Counted from the stretch's first letter, positions 1 through 9,295 are shown. The stretch: DNA of 64,000 nucleotides from Clostridium aminobutyricum (GCF_017255415.1 NZ_JAFJZZ010000001.1:186001-250000); one strand, 5' to 3'. Notes: a model not told the origin generated them from the letters alone. Numbers and translations: made by a program.

Positions 1-2
1 AT

Positions 3-650
3 GATATGGAAGGGCTGGAACGAATTCGATTTATGACTTCTCATCCGAAAGACTTATCGGACAAACTGATTCAAGCCTTCGCCGACTGTGATAAACTTTG
101 TAATCACATTCATTTACCGGTACAATCCGGAAGCAGTGAAGTGCTGAAAAGGATGAACAGGAAATATACGAAGGAAGACTATTTACTTTTAATTGAAAAG
201 CTGAGAAGGGCTGTTCCTAATATGGCCATCACAACGGACATTATTGTAGGCTTTCCGGGAGAAACAGAGGAAGATTTTCTTGAAACCATGGATTTGATTG
301 AGACAGTTCGTTACGATTCTGCTTTCACATTCATTTACTCTATCCGAAAAGATACGCCTGCTGAGAATTTTGAAAATCAGATTCCGGAAGACGTCAAGCA
401 TGAACGGTTTAACCGACTATTAAAAAGAATCAACGAGATTTCAGGTGAAATCAATAAAACTTATGAGGACACGGTTCAACAGGTTTTAGTAGAAGGACCA
501 AGTAAAAGCGGCAGCGATACTTATGCAGGGAGGACGGAAACTTCAAAACTGGTGAACTTTGATGGAAGTGAAGAGCTGATCGGAAAAATTGTTTCGGTTC
601 GGATTACGGAAGGCAAACAATTTAACTTAAAAGGCAGACAAGAAATATAG
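3..650 (+). CDS. miaB: MiaB tRNA methylthiotransferase, C-terminal part (5' end outside window)
   Basis: MiaB is a radical SAM enzyme with two 4Fe-4S clusters that adds a 2-methylthio group to N6-isopentenyl-adenosine 37 of tRNAs reading UNN codons. The window starts inside the gene: codons are open from base 3, and the N-terminal cluster domain and radical SAM cysteines lie off the left edge. Visible family blocks are [11 protein letters not shown], the HLPVQSGS motif, [19 protein letters not shown] and a C-terminal TRAM-like region (about the last 65 residues, ending in [10 protein letters not shown]). Neither the first visible methionine nor anything around it looks like a real start. The stop codon overlaps the -35 element proposed for spoIVA. 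Confidence 0.93.
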   Translation, partial: DMEGLERIRFMTSHPKDLSDKLIQAFADCDKLCNHIHLPVQSGSSEVLKRMNRKYTKEDYLLLIEKLRRAVPNMAITTDIIVGFPGETEEDFLETMDLIETVRYDSAFTFIYSIRKDTPAENFENQIPEDVKHERFNRLLKRINEISGEINKTYEDTVQQVLVEGPSKSGSDTYAGRTETSKLVNFDGSEELIGKIVSVRITEGKQFNLKGRQEI

Positions 651-678
651 AATAAAGCGAAAACCTCTTTCATATATT
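650..678 (+). promoter_or_regulatory. Candidate sigma-E promoter of spoIVA
   Basis: GAATAAA (650-656) and CATATATT (671-678) are separated by exactly 14 bases. This fits the sigma-E consensus KMATAWW-N14-CATACANT, which is known to drive spoIVA in Bacillus in the mother cell. It overlaps the miaB stop codon and lies 30 bases before the spoIVA start. The match is seen in the sequence; its use by sigma-E is inferred. Confidence 0.65.
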
Positions 679-707
679 GTAACAGTATTTATGGAAGGGG
701 TATTTTT

Positions 708-2186
708 ATGGGAAATGCAAATATATATGAAAGTATTTGGGAAAGGACACAGGGAGATATTTACGTGGGGGTGGTAGGACCTGTAAGAACCGGTAAGTCT
801 ACATTTATTAAGAGATTTATGGATTTGCTAGTGGTTCCAAACATTGATAATACCTATGTGAAAGAAAGACTCCAAGACGAATTGCCGCAGAGTGGTGCAG
901 GTCGGACGATAACTACTACAGAACCAAAATTTGTACCTGCAGAGGCTGTGCCATTTCGGCTATCCGACAATATGAATTTTAGGCTTAGAATGGTTGACTG
1001 CGTGGGCTATATGGTGCCGGGTGCACTTGGACATTTAGAAGAGGGAAAGGCACGCATGGTAAGTACCCCTTGGCATGAAAACAAAATTCCATTTGAGGAT
1101 GCCGCCGAAATTGGGACACAACGGGTAATTAAAGAGCATTCGACTATTGGGATAGCAATTACGACAGATGGAAGCATAGGAGACATTGACCGAAATGATT
1201 ATGTTGCAGCAGAAGAGCGAGTTATCCGCGAATTAAAGGAGTTAAAGAAGCCTTTTGTTGTGATTGTCAATGCACTTGACCCGAAGAGCGATCAGGCCAT
1301 TCATGTGGCAAACGAGCTGAAAGAAAAGTTCGGTATCCCTGTTACGGCTTTAAACTGTGCAAAAATGAGCGAAACAGCGTTAAAGCAAGTATTGGAGGAT
1401 GCCTTATTACAATTTCCTGCGTCTCAAATTAACTTTTATTTCCCTGGTTTTGTGGAAGGTCTTTCAACGGATCACTGGATTAAGGCCTCCGTTATTGCAA
1501 GTATTAAGGAATGGATTAAAAAACTGGATAATATCGATCAGGTAAAGCAATCCATTACTACGTTAAAGGATGATGAGATCATTTCTGCTATTAACATCTC
1601 AAATATGGATTTGGGTACAGGTGATATTGATGTTCAAGTAGAAATGGTAAGCGGTCTTTTCTATAAAGTAGTAGAAGAATTGATGGATCAAGAAGTGAAG
1701 AATGATTACGAGTTCTTTGAACTACTGAAAGAATTTTCTGCTTCAAAGAAAGCCTATGATAAGTTAAAAACCGCCATGGTGCAAGTGGAAGCAGAGGGTT
1801 ACGGTATTGTACAGCCAAAACTCAGTGAAATGGTATTAGAGGAACCTGAGATCTTTAAACAGGGTAACAAATACGGAGTTTGCTTGCGTGCGAAAGCACC
1901 ATCTCTACATATCATAAGAACGAATATTACCACCGAAGTATCGCCGATTGTTGGAACGGAAAAACAATCCGAAGATCTGGTGAAATACTTACTGACCGAA
2001 TTCCAGAGCGATCCATCAAAGATTTGGGAAACTAACATCTTTGGTAAATCATTATACGAAATGGTAACCGAACAGATGGAAAACAAACTGTCCAACGTAC
2101 CTGACCAGATTCGTACAAAGGTTCAACGTTCCTTACAGAAGATCAGCGATGAAGGCAAAGATTATTTTATTTGTATCATTATTTAA
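708..2186 (+). CDS. spoIVA: SpoIVA, spore coat morphogenetic ATPase
   Basis: SpoIVA is a mother-cell protein that polymerises on the outer forespore membrane, using ATP hydrolysis, to form the basement layer of the spore coat. The 492-residue length matches the family. The N-terminus carries the Walker A motif GPVRTGKST (about residues 24-32), followed by GAGRTITTTEPKF and the Walker-B-like MVDCVGYMVPGA region. The middle and C-terminal domains are conserved as far as the end at CIIII, a hydrophobic tail expected for membrane anchoring. GGAAGGGG precedes the ATG. The gene stands alone behind a sigma-E-type promoter and ends at a terminator, so it is probably expressed only during sporulation. 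Confidence 0.97.
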   Translation: MGNANIYESIWERTQGDIYVGVVGPVRTGKSTFIKRFMDLLVVPNIDNTYVKERLQDELPQSGAGRTITTTEPKFVPAEAVPFRLSDNMNFRLRMVDCVGYMVPGALGHLEEGKARMVSTPWHENKIPFEDAAEIGTQRVIKEHSTIGIAITTDGSIGDIDRNDYVAAEERVIRELKELKKPFVVIVNALDPKSDQAIHVANELKEKFGIPVTALNCAKMSETALKQVLEDALLQFPASQINFYFPGFVEGLSTDHWIKASVIASIKEWIKKLDNIDQVKQSITTLKDDEIISAINISNMDLGTGDIDVQVEMVSGLFYKVVEELMDQEVKNDYEFFELLKEFSASKKAYDKLKTAMVQVEAEGYGIVQPKLSEMVLEEPEIFKQGNKYGVCLRAKAPSLHIIRTNITTEVSPIVGTEKQSEDLVKYLLTEFQSDPSKIWETNIFGKSLYEMVTEQMENKLSNVPDQIRTKVQRSLQKISDEGKDYFICIII

Positions 2187-2291
2187 TGAAAATGGAAAAT
2201 ATGAAATAGAGTGCGCGCCTCTTGCAAAATGTTTGAACAGAATTCATGCTTTTTTGCTTGGTATTTAACATAACAAGTCGCATTATAAAAT

Positions 2292-2346
2292 CAAAAAATC
2301 CACCTTTTTTATGTAAGAATTTATATAAAGACGGCGGGTTTTTTTA
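2292..2346 (+). terminator. Intrinsic terminator after spoIVA
   Basis: AAAAATCCACC pairs with GGCGGGTTTTT (one A-C mismatch, one wobble) across an AT-rich loop and runs into a T tract. It lies about 110 bases after the spoIVA stop. Confidence 0.6.
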
Positions 2347-2473
2347 GTCTCAGACATATTTTTTCAGAAGTGCTTATTCCGCTTCCTCAGAAAGTAAATG
2401 AAAGGTTCATAAGAACTTTATTTGAGCAAACCAATATAATGGTAGTAAAAATAGTATTTGGGGGAGAAAAAGC

Positions 2474-3097
2474 ATGGATATATCAAACGACAATGATGCC
2501 TCGAAGTTGTCAGGTAATAAGAGCGTGGAAGCTTTACGAAGAGAAATAACGGCGGAAAATGCGTTGATAGAGAAAATACTTACAAGAAATCAAACAGGTT
2601 TTGTCACGATTTCTTATGGTGTAATGGGTCGCAATAAGATGGTACAGATGCAAGTAGTTACTCTTGTAGTTGGAGGGAATACAAGAATACAAGATCAATT
2701 TGGAAACCGAATAGGCTTTAGAGATTTAAGAGAAGGTATGGTTGTGAATGCCAGATTTTCTGCGGATATGACAAGAAGCAAGCCGCCACAGGCAAGAGCA
2801 TCAAGAATAGTGATAGTCAAAGAGAACAAATCTTCTCTAATAGAAGAGGGAAGAGTCATAAGGGTTGATGACAGTGGCACGTTCGGATACATTTTAACCG
2901 GAGTTCGAAATAACCCTAATCGTCAGATGCGGTATGTAGTTAGTAATGCAACCAAACTACGAGACCGGCGGGGTAATCGAATCAATTTACGAGCAATACG
3001 GCCTGGTCAAATAGTGAGAATAGAACGAGAATTATTCCAGACAATGAGTATCCCTCCGCAGACCAGTGCCCTTTCAGTACAAATCATTTCAGGTTAA
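2474..3097 (+). CDS. Unknown protein built of two tandem repeats of about 82 residues
   Basis: I do not recognise this 207-residue protein. It has no signal peptide or membrane segment. Two similar units follow a short, charged N-terminus, at residues 33-115 and 125-206. Each contains an xRRGNRI/QFGNRI element, an R-x-I/L-R-x-GxxV element (LREGMVV, IRPGQIV) and a PPQxxAxxxxI end. The pattern, with alternating hydrophobic residues and short turns, suggests two small beta-barrel domains such as OB-like folds; this is inference. The ATG follows TTGGGGGAGAAA, a strong ribosome-binding site. The gene is monocistronic, between the spoIVA terminator and a terminator of its own. Confidence 0.75.
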   Translation: MDISNDNDASKLSGNKSVEALRREITAENALIEKILTRNQTGFVTISYGVMGRNKMVQMQVVTLVVGGNTRIQDQFGNRIGFRDLREGMVVNARFSADMTRSKPPQARASRIVIVKENKSSLIEEGRVIRVDDSGTFGYILTGVRNNPNRQMRYVVSNATKLRDRRGNRINLRAIRPGQIVRIERELFQTMSIPPQTSALSVQIISG

Positions 3098-3154
3098 ATC
3101 ATAGAGAACCTTCTAGATGAAGGAGGGTAAACAACTTTGTGCTGATAATCAAAT

Positions 3155-3206
3155 AAATCCTTCCAGATTGATGTTAGAATAGATATTAATATGGGAGGAT
3201 TTTTTA
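3155..3206. terminator. Terminator between convergent genes
   Basis: AAATCCTTCC (3155-3164) pairs with GGGAGGATTT (3193-3202), followed by a T run. It serves the plus-strand two-repeat gene and probably also the minus-strand gene ending at 3220. Confidence 0.7.
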
Positions 3207-3219
3207 TTTAACGATAGTG

Positions 3220-4251
3220 TCAATGATTTCGTATGATCCGAAGTACGTCACTAAATATCCCATATCCTGTCTGAAGCAAATCAGGATCATGTTCAATGAT
3301 AGTAAGCTTACCCATTAAATCTGTCGTGATTTGAATAACAGAGGAAGTTCCCTCAATAGCAGCCAGCAGGCTTCCTTGCTCTACTAAAGTAGGTGTTACT
3401 GCTGCCATCACTTTCCCATTGTCTAAAGTGCCTTTGCAAAGAAGTTTTATCACCTTGCCTTGCACCTCTGCTTCCCGTATATCCACCATCGTTATTTGTT
3501 CAATTCCCGTTCTATCCACGTCCATTGGGGTTATTCCGGCATCCATCAGTACATTCAAAAGTGCGGTTACTTTTGCAGCAGCGTCCCATCCTTCTATATC
3601 CATAGCAGGATTTGCCTCGACAAATCCTTTTTTCTTTCCCTCCGCTATGATATCCTCATAATCCTTTCCTTTTGCCAGTTCTTCTAAAACATAATTTGTC
3701 GTTGTATTTAAGATACCATTTACCTCAATTACTTTACAAAGTTGTAGCGTTTCATCTTTTAAATTAAATAGAGGGGTACCATCCATAACCGTAGTTTCAT
3801 AATAAAATTGCACATTCATTTTTTCGGACAGTTTCTTCAAGTCATGATAATACCATGCAATAGGACCTTTATTAGCAGTAATAGCGTGCTTCTTTCTTTC
3901 CATCGCTTTTCTTAAATGATCCGCAGCAGGCTGACCTGTAAATATCTCCAGCGGGGTCATTTCAATGATGACATCATATTCACCCGTTTCAACGAATTCC
4001 ATCGAAGTCATCGACCTATAGTCTGCCCCGGAGCTATCAAAGCACCCTTTCTGTTCGATTTCTGAGCATGCTTTTTTTAAGTCAATACCGTCAAGGTTAT
4101 ATAAATTTCCTCTTGAGCCGGTGGTTATTCCGGTGACTATAATGTCGAACCCCATGCTTTCCATGATTTCCTTCTTCTTCTCTTCCAATATCTTTGAAAA
4201 AGCTCTTGCTGCATTTCCAAAACCTAAAAGTCCAAGTTTTAATGTTTTCAT
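3220..4251 (-). CDS. Homoserine-dehydrogenase-family oxidoreductase without ACT domain
   Basis: The fold is that of NAD(P)-dependent homoserine dehydrogenase, which reduces aspartate-4-semialdehyde to homoserine for threonine and methionine synthesis. An N-terminal Rossmann motif GLLGFGNAARAF is followed by TANKGPIA, then the catalytic-domain signature (GILNTTTNYVLEEL ... EANPAMDIEGWDAAAKV) that holds the catalytic Asp and Lys residues. At 343 residues it lacks the C-terminal ACT domain that makes many homologues threonine-sensitive. I start at the second ATG (4251), six bases inside the longest frame, because TGAGGT then sits at proper spacing. The gene is monocistronic, so its place in threonine synthesis is not shown by neighbours; a related dehydrogenase role is possible. 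Confidence 0.85.
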   Translation of the reverse strand: MKTLKLGLLGFGNAARAFSKILEEKKKEIMESMGFDIIVTGITTGSRGNLYNLDGIDLKKACSEIEQKGCFDSSGADYRSMTSMEFVETGEYDVIIEMTPLEIFTGQPAADHLRKAMERKKHAITANKGPIAWYYHDLKKLSEKMNVQFYYETTVMDGTPLFNLKDETLQLCKVIEVNGILNTTTNYVLEELAKGKDYEDIIAEGKKKGFVEANPAMDIEGWDAAAKVTALLNVLMDAGITPMDVDRTGIEQITMVDIREAEVQGKVIKLLCKGTLDNGKVMAAVTPTLVEQGSLLAAIEGTSSVIQITTDLMGKLTIIEHDPDLLQTGYGIFSDVLRIIRNH

Positions 4252-4567
4252 TATCATACCTCATAACAAATGAATAAACTAACGTCCGCTTATCTGAAAA
4301 CTACAATATATGAAGAACGGAATAGGTGTCAATGGTGTTTTATAAATTACTATAAAATAATAATTTATTTTGTATGATAGTTAACGTTCACCCTCCTTTT
4401 TAACGGATTGTAGTATTTTCAATTATAGGAATAATTTTGAAATATGGAGCTGCATACAAAGCAATGAATATATTCACATGATCTCGTTCCTTTTTATCAA
4501 ATGAGCTTTACTGAATTCGTAAAAATTGGTATAATGAGCTTGGCTCAAACGCGAAAAAAGGAATAAA
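4252..4567. other. 316-base intergenic region
   Basis: This AT-rich region between divergent genes carries the promoter at 4507-4535. I see no further gene, RNA or repeat in it. Confidence 0.6.
4507..4535 (+). promoter_or_regulatory. Sigma-A-type promoter of the SGNH esterase gene
   Basis: TTTACT (4507-4512), 17 bases, then a perfect TATAAT (4530-4535). Transcription would start about 26 bases before the start codon. Confidence 0.65.
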
Positions 4568-5857
4568 GTGATGAAAAATATCAAAAGCAGGAGAATATTA
4601 AATTTAATAGGTTTTTTAGTGGTAGCGGCAGGTGTAATGGGGGGAATTGCCCTCTATACAGGCAGCAATTCCTACGCCAATGAGATCAATCGGTTAATTT
4701 CTTTGGATGATTCCAGTTATAAGATTGAAGTGGATGCAGGAGAGCATTTAATCGTAAAATTGCCTGATGGCAGACCGAGGATACCACAAATAAGCTGTGA
4801 AAACGGGAGTGTTTTTCAGGCGTATTTTACAGATGGATACAAACAGGCTATCGCAAGAATATATGTGAAAGATGATTTGTATCAGATAAAATTTGTAAAA
4901 GATCCTGAGCTCGGCTTTGAACTGCAATATGATGATCGATATAAGTTTATTCCTAAAACGATAGTTGCGAAGCGTTTCAGCAGCAGCAACCCGGATATTG
5001 CAGCAGTAGATAATCTCGGTAATGTTAAAATTGTCGGTGTGAGTGATGAAGGAGCCGTTATTACGGCAACCGATGGCGCAAAATCAGAAGAACTGGTTAT
5101 CACGAAAACAATACGGGCACCGTTAGAAATCTATATAATTACCGGACAAAGCAACGCTTCTTACTATTATGCGGAACCGCAGCTGGCTACGGCTACAAAG
5201 CCGGGAACGGCATATCACTATAGTGAATTGGTGGGGGGAGAGCAAATCCGCTCCATGAATAATAAAGACGGCTCCATGGCACGTGGCAATATCGAGGCTG
5301 CCCTAGGCAAAACCCTATATGAATTGACCGGCGAAAAGCTATTGATGGTTAATGCAGGCGTAAGCGGCAGAAAAGTGGACACGTTTATTCCAAAGACTGG
5401 AGAATCTTACCAGCATATTGAATATGTTTGGGGCGTCATACAGAAACATTTGCACGAAGAAGAATTCCTAAAGCACTTTGAACCAAGGATAAGAAGCTAT
5501 ATTTGGGTGCAAGGTGAATCGGACGGAAACACAGATGTTAATTCTTATAAAGAAAACTATATGCTGATGCATCAAACTTTAACTGGTGATGGGTATGGCT
5601 TCCAAAATGGCTTTATCATTTTAACGAAGCCAAAGTTTGCAGGCTCTTACAATGCACAGCTGCAATTGGCTGACGAAAATAGTGACATTGCGATTGCTAC
5701 GAGATCAGCTGGATCTTTCACCGTCGAAAATGGGAAAATGAGATTTGACGATCTTCATTACTCCCAAGTCGGTGACAATTTATTAGGGGAGGAAACGGCG
5801 AAGTCTATTTTTAAAGCGTACACAGAAGGAATTGATTCTGTCACTGGAGACTATTGA
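4568..5857 (+). CDS. Membrane-anchored or secreted SGNH hydrolase, sialate O-acetylesterase-like
   Basis: This is an extracytoplasmic carbohydrate-esterase-type protein of 429 residues. Residues 11-31 form one hydrophobic helix that is a signal peptide or anchor. Residues about 135-182 resemble a bacterial Ig-like (BIG2) domain (SSNPDIAAVD ... VITATDGAKS). The catalytic domain follows: GQSNAS holds the nucleophile serine, WVQGESDG is the family block around residue 317, and FDDLHYSQVG supplies the Asp and His. These blocks fit the sialic-acid-specific acetylesterase family (SGNH fold). The substrate is not known; O-acetyl groups on host glycans or on the cell's own polysaccharide are both possible. 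The ribosome-binding site AAAAGGAAT precedes the ATG. Confidence 0.82.
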   Translation: MMKNIKSRRILNLIGFLVVAAGVMGGIALYTGSNSYANEINRLISLDDSSYKIEVDAGEHLIVKLPDGRPRIPQISCENGSVFQAYFTDGYKQAIARIYVKDDLYQIKFVKDPELGFELQYDDRYKFIPKTIVAKRFSSSNPDIAAVDNLGNVKIVGVSDEGAVITATDGAKSEELVITKTIRAPLEIYIITGQSNASYYYAEPQLATATKPGTAYHYSELVGGEQIRSMNNKDGSMARGNIEAALGKTLYELTGEKLLMVNAGVSGRKVDTFIPKTGESYQHIEYVWGVIQKHLHEEEFLKHFEPRIRSYIWVQGESDGNTDVNSYKENYMLMHQTLTGDGYGFQNGFIILTKPKFAGSYNAQLQLADENSDIAIATRSAGSFTVENGKMRFDDLHYSQVGDNLLGEETAKSIFKAYTEGIDSVTGDY

Positions 5858-5860
5858 CTG

Positions 5861-5902
5861 AAAAAATAATTTAATGATTATTTTTTATCAAAAGCGTATA
5901 AT
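5861..5902 (+). promoter_or_regulatory. A/T palindrome and -10 box immediately before the MFS gene
   Basis: AAAAAATAAT (5861-5870) pairs perfectly with ATTATTTTTT (5877-5886), and may end the upstream gene or bind a regulator. A perfect TATAAT follows at 5897-5902. The expected transcription start falls on or next to the ATG at 5909, and no ribosome-binding site exists. No good -35 box is visible. Confidence 0.4.
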
Positions 5903-5908
5903 AACAAC

Positions 5909-7282
5909 ATGAATACTAATTTTGAAAAAAAACAAAAAGCTACACTTTTAGTAGTGATAATTACAGCATTTATTACAACATTTACGGGCAGTGCATTGAA
6001 CCTATCCGTACCTACGGTTGGAGAAGAATTTAACGCCAGCGCTAGTTTGGTAGGTTGGATTGTAACCGCATATATGTTGACATCTGCAGGTTTCTCTGTT
6101 CCATTTGGAAGGGTGTCGGATATAGCGTCCCGAAAGAAAATTTTGGTATGCGGGATCTTGATTTTTTCGCTGAGTTCTTTGCTTGCAGCATTTGCATGGA
6201 ATATTCAGATTTTGCTTGCCATAAGAGCACTTCAAGGCTTTGGAGCTGCCATGATTTTCAGTACAAACATTGCGGTTCTGGTGAGTTCGTTTCCGGGCGA
6301 AGATAGGGGACGTGTTTTAGGATATTCAACAGCATCTACCTATATAGGACTTTCAGCAGGACCGGTGATTGGCGGATTTTTTAATCATTACCTGGGGTGG
6401 CGGTCCATATTTTTAGTAACCTTTGCGGTCAGTGCGGTGGTATTTTTTATAGCATGGAGAAAACTGCCGAAAGACGAGCGGCAACTTGAAAAAACAAATT
6501 TGGATTTACTAGGAAACATCTTATATATTTTGATGATACCTACCGTATTATATGGTTTATCTGCCTTTTCTACGAGCAATTTAGCCAAAATATTATTGCC
6601 GGTAGGGTTAGTACTGCTTGTACTGTTTGGAAGGCATGAACTGAAAGTTGATAACCCAATTGTTGAGCTTCGCCTATTTGCGAATAATTTATCCTATTCG
6701 TTTTCCAACATAGCTGCATTGCTGAACTATGGGGCTACGTTCGCCATAGGATATTTACTTTCGATCTATCTGCAAGTGGTGATGGGATATACTTCGCAGA
6801 TTGCAGGAATTATTTTGATTGCACAGCCGGTAGTAATGGCATTGCTATCCCCGCTTGCAGGGAGATTGTCTGATAAAGTTTCACCGTTTAAATTGGCCTC
6901 TTTTGGGATGGCCTTGTGTGCGGTCAGCTTATTTGCATTATCCTTTATTTCAGAAGCCTATCCTCTTTGGACAATTGTAGCGGCTCTTGTGGTTGCGGGT
7001 GTGGGTTTTGCTTTTTTCTCTTCGCCGAATACAAATGCCATCATGGCTTGTGTAGAGAAAACGGAATATGGAGTAGCTTCTTCCTTGCTTGCTACCATGA
7101 GAAATATCGGTCATACCTCAAGCATGGCGGTGGTAACCGTTGTTGTCGGTATCTATATGGGAAACAAGGCATTAGCAGAAGCTGAGCCACAGTTATTGAT
7201 AAGCACGATGCATGCATCGTTTTTGATATTTACAGGAATCTGTGCCGTAGGTACGATATTTTCCTTAAAGCGTAAAGCATAA
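5909..7282 (+). CDS. Major facilitator superfamily exporter, DHA2 (14-helix) type
   Basis: A proton-driven efflux permease of 457 residues in the EmrB/QacA group. The hydropathy pattern fits about 14 transmembrane helices. Motif A appears as GRVSDIASRKK (about residues 67-77) and the antiporter motif C as GPVIGGFF near residue 152. A second motif-A-like GRLSDK lies in the later half. The substrate cannot be told; drugs, dyes or organic ions are usual. The first ATG is used although no ribosome-binding site precedes it: a TATAAT box ends six bases upstream, suggesting a leaderless transcript. The DUF6506-like gene follows after 15 bases, so the two are probably co-transcribed. No regulator gene is adjacent. 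Confidence 0.9.
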   Translation: MNTNFEKKQKATLLVVIITAFITTFTGSALNLSVPTVGEEFNASASLVGWIVTAYMLTSAGFSVPFGRVSDIASRKKILVCGILIFSLSSLLAAFAWNIQILLAIRALQGFGAAMIFSTNIAVLVSSFPGEDRGRVLGYSTASTYIGLSAGPVIGGFFNHYLGWRSIFLVTFAVSAVVFFIAWRKLPKDERQLEKTNLDLLGNILYILMIPTVLYGLSAFSTSNLAKILLPVGLVLLVLFGRHELKVDNPIVELRLFANNLSYSFSNIAALLNYGATFAIGYLLSIYLQVVMGYTSQIAGIILIAQPVVMALLSPLAGRLSDKVSPFKLASFGMALCAVSLFALSFISEAYPLWTIVAALVVAGVGFAFFSSPNTNAIMACVEKTEYGVASSLLATMRNIGHTSSMAVVTVVVGIYMGNKALAEAEPQLLISTMHASFLIFTGICAVGTIFSLKRKA

Positions 7283-7297
7283 AGAGAGGTAGTTGCT

Positions 7298-7603
7298 ATG
7301 AAAAGAAAGATTGTATTTTTATTTGTAAACGGAGCTATAACAGAACCCCAGAGAATGGTAATGGATGTTGGTGAGCAAGGTGAGATGATTACAGTAGGAG
7401 TGGCTAATTATGAAATGGCTTGTTCCGAAGCAAAAAAATTAGTAGATGAAGGTGCGCTTGTTATAGAGCTTTGCGGTGGATTCGGTACGATCGGACATGC
7501 GAAAGTGACAGAAGCAGTGGAAGGGAAATGCCAAGTCGGTGTGGTTCGATTTGACAACCATCCCGGGTATGAAGGACTATCCGGAGATACAAAGTGGATG
7601 TAA
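7298..7603 (+). CDS. Small DUF6506-like protein
   Basis: A soluble protein of 101 residues. The pattern of a short beta-alpha start (IVFLFVNGA), VANYEMACSEAKKLVDEGA, IELCGGFGTIGHAKVTEA and GVVRFDNHPGYEGLSGD agrees with what I recall of the DUF6506 family, whose function is unknown. The invariant-looking ELCGGFG and RFDNHP segments could form a ligand site, but this is a guess. It follows the exporter gene by 15 bases with a good site (AGAGAGG), and the pair ends in a strong terminator, so it may act with the transporter. Confidence 0.7.
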   Translation: MKRKIVFLFVNGAITEPQRMVMDVGEQGEMITVGVANYEMACSEAKKLVDEGALVIELCGGFGTIGHAKVTEAVEGKCQVGVVRFDNHPGYEGLSGDTKWM

Positions 7604-7678
7604 ACAGCATGAAGAGCGGAGCGCGTAAATCTAGCTTTTTTTTAATAGAAAAGAATAGGTGAATATTGCCAATAATAG

Positions 7679-7713
7679 AACCCCTTAGTAAAACATATTG
7701 CTGAGGGGTTTTG
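7679..7713 (+). terminator. Terminator after the exporter/DUF6506 pair
   Basis: AACCCCTTAG pairs with CTGAGGGGTT (one wobble) and is followed by TTTTGTG. Confidence 0.85.
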
Positions 7714-7733
7714 TGTAAAATATTAAAAGTTTC

Positions 7734-7763
7734 TTGGCATCACCGCAAGAAAAATGGTATACT
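7734..7763 (+). promoter_or_regulatory. Sigma-A-type promoter of cls
   Basis: TTGGCA (7734-7739), 18 bases, then TATACT (7758-7763), about 60 bases before the cls start. Confidence 0.6.
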
Positions 7764-7822
7764 ATATTCTAAAATATGAAAAAAAGTAAAGGTCTTGGAT
7801 AGTTATACTGATGGAGGTAAAG

Positions 7823-9295
7823 ATGCATTTGGTTTATGATATTTTCAATCGAGTACCTTACTTTGTAACGATATTGTTTGTTACAAATCTTTTTATTGCT
7901 TTTACTATCATATTTTTGGAACGAAAAAATCCCTCTGCCACATTGGCTTGGATTATGATTTTATTTTTAATCCCTATAGTAGGTATTTTTTTCTATTTTC
8001 TTTTTTCTCAGAACCTCTCGAGAAAAAAGATTTTTAAAATGACCCGATTCGAAGAAGAAACCATTCATACGGCATTGCATGAACAAATCAAGGAAATGAA
8101 AACAGGGGAATATTCTTTTACTACTTTTGCTGCAAGAAACTGGAGCGATATGATCCGGCTTCACCAAGTATACAGCAATGCTTTTTTTACAGAAGATAAC
8201 AGTGTGTCAATTTTTACTGACGGACATGAATTTTTTGACAGCCTTATCCGAGATATTGAAGCAGCGGAATGTACGATTAATATCCAATATTTCATTATCA
8301 AAAATGATTTGGTGGGCCGCAAAATCCTTGATGTACTGACAGATAAAGCAAAGTCTGGCATTGAAGTGAGGTTGCTGATTGATGCGATGGGAAGCAGACA
8401 GCTGTCGTATTCGACTTTAAGTATAAAAAAATTATTGGAAGCAGGCGGAAAGGTCGCTTTTTTCTTCCCGCCAAAGTTTAAATATCTTAACTTGAAGTTG
8501 AATTACAGAAACCATCGTAAAATGGTTGTCATTGATGGACGGATTGGATATATCGGGGGCTTCAATATCGGAAAAGAGTATCTGGGCTTGAAAAAGAAGT
8601 TTGGCTACTGGCGAGATACGCATTTAAGAATCTTAGGCAGCAGTGTTCAGGATATTAATGCCCGTTTTTTGATGGACTGGCGGTTTGCATCCAAAGAAGA
8701 GATCGTATTATCAGAAGCCTATTACAGTAAAGTGATTCAAGAAGGCTGTACCGGAATTCAAATAGTTTCGTGTGGGCCGGATGAACAGAAAGCACAGATA
8801 AAGCGCGGCTATATGAAAATGATCACTTCCGCCCATAAAAATATCTATATTCAGACTCCGTATTTTGTACCCGATAGCAGCATTTTGGAATCGTTAAAGA
8901 TGGCCGCACAGTCCGGAGTAGATGTGAGAGTGATGATTCCTTGTATGCCGGATCACATGTTTGTATACTGGGCGACTTATTCTTATGTAGGAGAACTGAT
9001 TCGATCCGGAGCCAGGGTTTTTATTTATGACAATGGATTCATGCATGCAAAAACTATCGTAGTGGATGGGGAAGTTGCTTCGGTAGGTTCCGCTAATTTT
9101 GATATGAGAAGCTTTAAGCTAAATTTTGAATCAAATGCGTTTATCTTTGATGAGAAGTTAGCCCGTAAGCTAGAAACGATCTTTGAACAAGATATATCAA
9201 ACTCCCATGAATTGACTAAGGAAATATATAACAGCAGAGGCATGATGATTCAATTTAAAGAATCCGTATCCAGGCTGCTTTCTGATTTATTATAA
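7823..9295 (+). CDS. cls: Cardiolipin synthase
   Basis: A membrane enzyme that condenses two phosphatidylglycerol molecules to cardiolipin and glycerol. Two N-terminal transmembrane helices (roughly residues 10-65, with FLERKNPSATLAW between them) are followed by two phospholipase-D-type catalytic motifs: NHRKMVVIDGRIGYIGGFN in the first half and HAKTIVVDGEVASVGSANFD near the end, both HxK(x)4D. About 490 residues is the normal length. The start at 7823 is chosen because GGAGGTAA sits directly upstream; an ATG four codons earlier overlaps that ribosome-binding site. glyA follows after 66 bases without an obvious promoter, so read-through is possible. Confidence 0.95.
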   Translation: MHLVYDIFNRVPYFVTILFVTNLFIAFTIIFLERKNPSATLAWIMILFLIPIVGIFFYFLFSQNLSRKKIFKMTRFEEETIHTALHEQIKEMKTGEYSFTTFAARNWSDMIRLHQVYSNAFFTEDNSVSIFTDGHEFFDSLIRDIEAAECTINIQYFIIKNDLVGRKILDVLTDKAKSGIEVRLLIDAMGSRQLSYSTLSIKKLLEAGGKVAFFFPPKFKYLNLKLNYRNHRKMVVIDGRIGYIGGFNIGKEYLGLKKKFGYWRDTHLRILGSSVQDINARFLMDWRFASKEEIVLSEAYYSKVIQEGCTGIQIVSCGPDEQKAQIKRGYMKMITSAHKNIYIQTPYFVPDSSILESLKMAAQSGVDVRVMIPCMPDHMFVYWATYSYVGELIRSGARVFIYDNGFMHAKTIVVDGEVASVGSANFDMRSFKLNFESNAFIFDEKLARKLETIFEQDISNSHELTKEIYNSRGMMIQFKESVSRLLSDLL

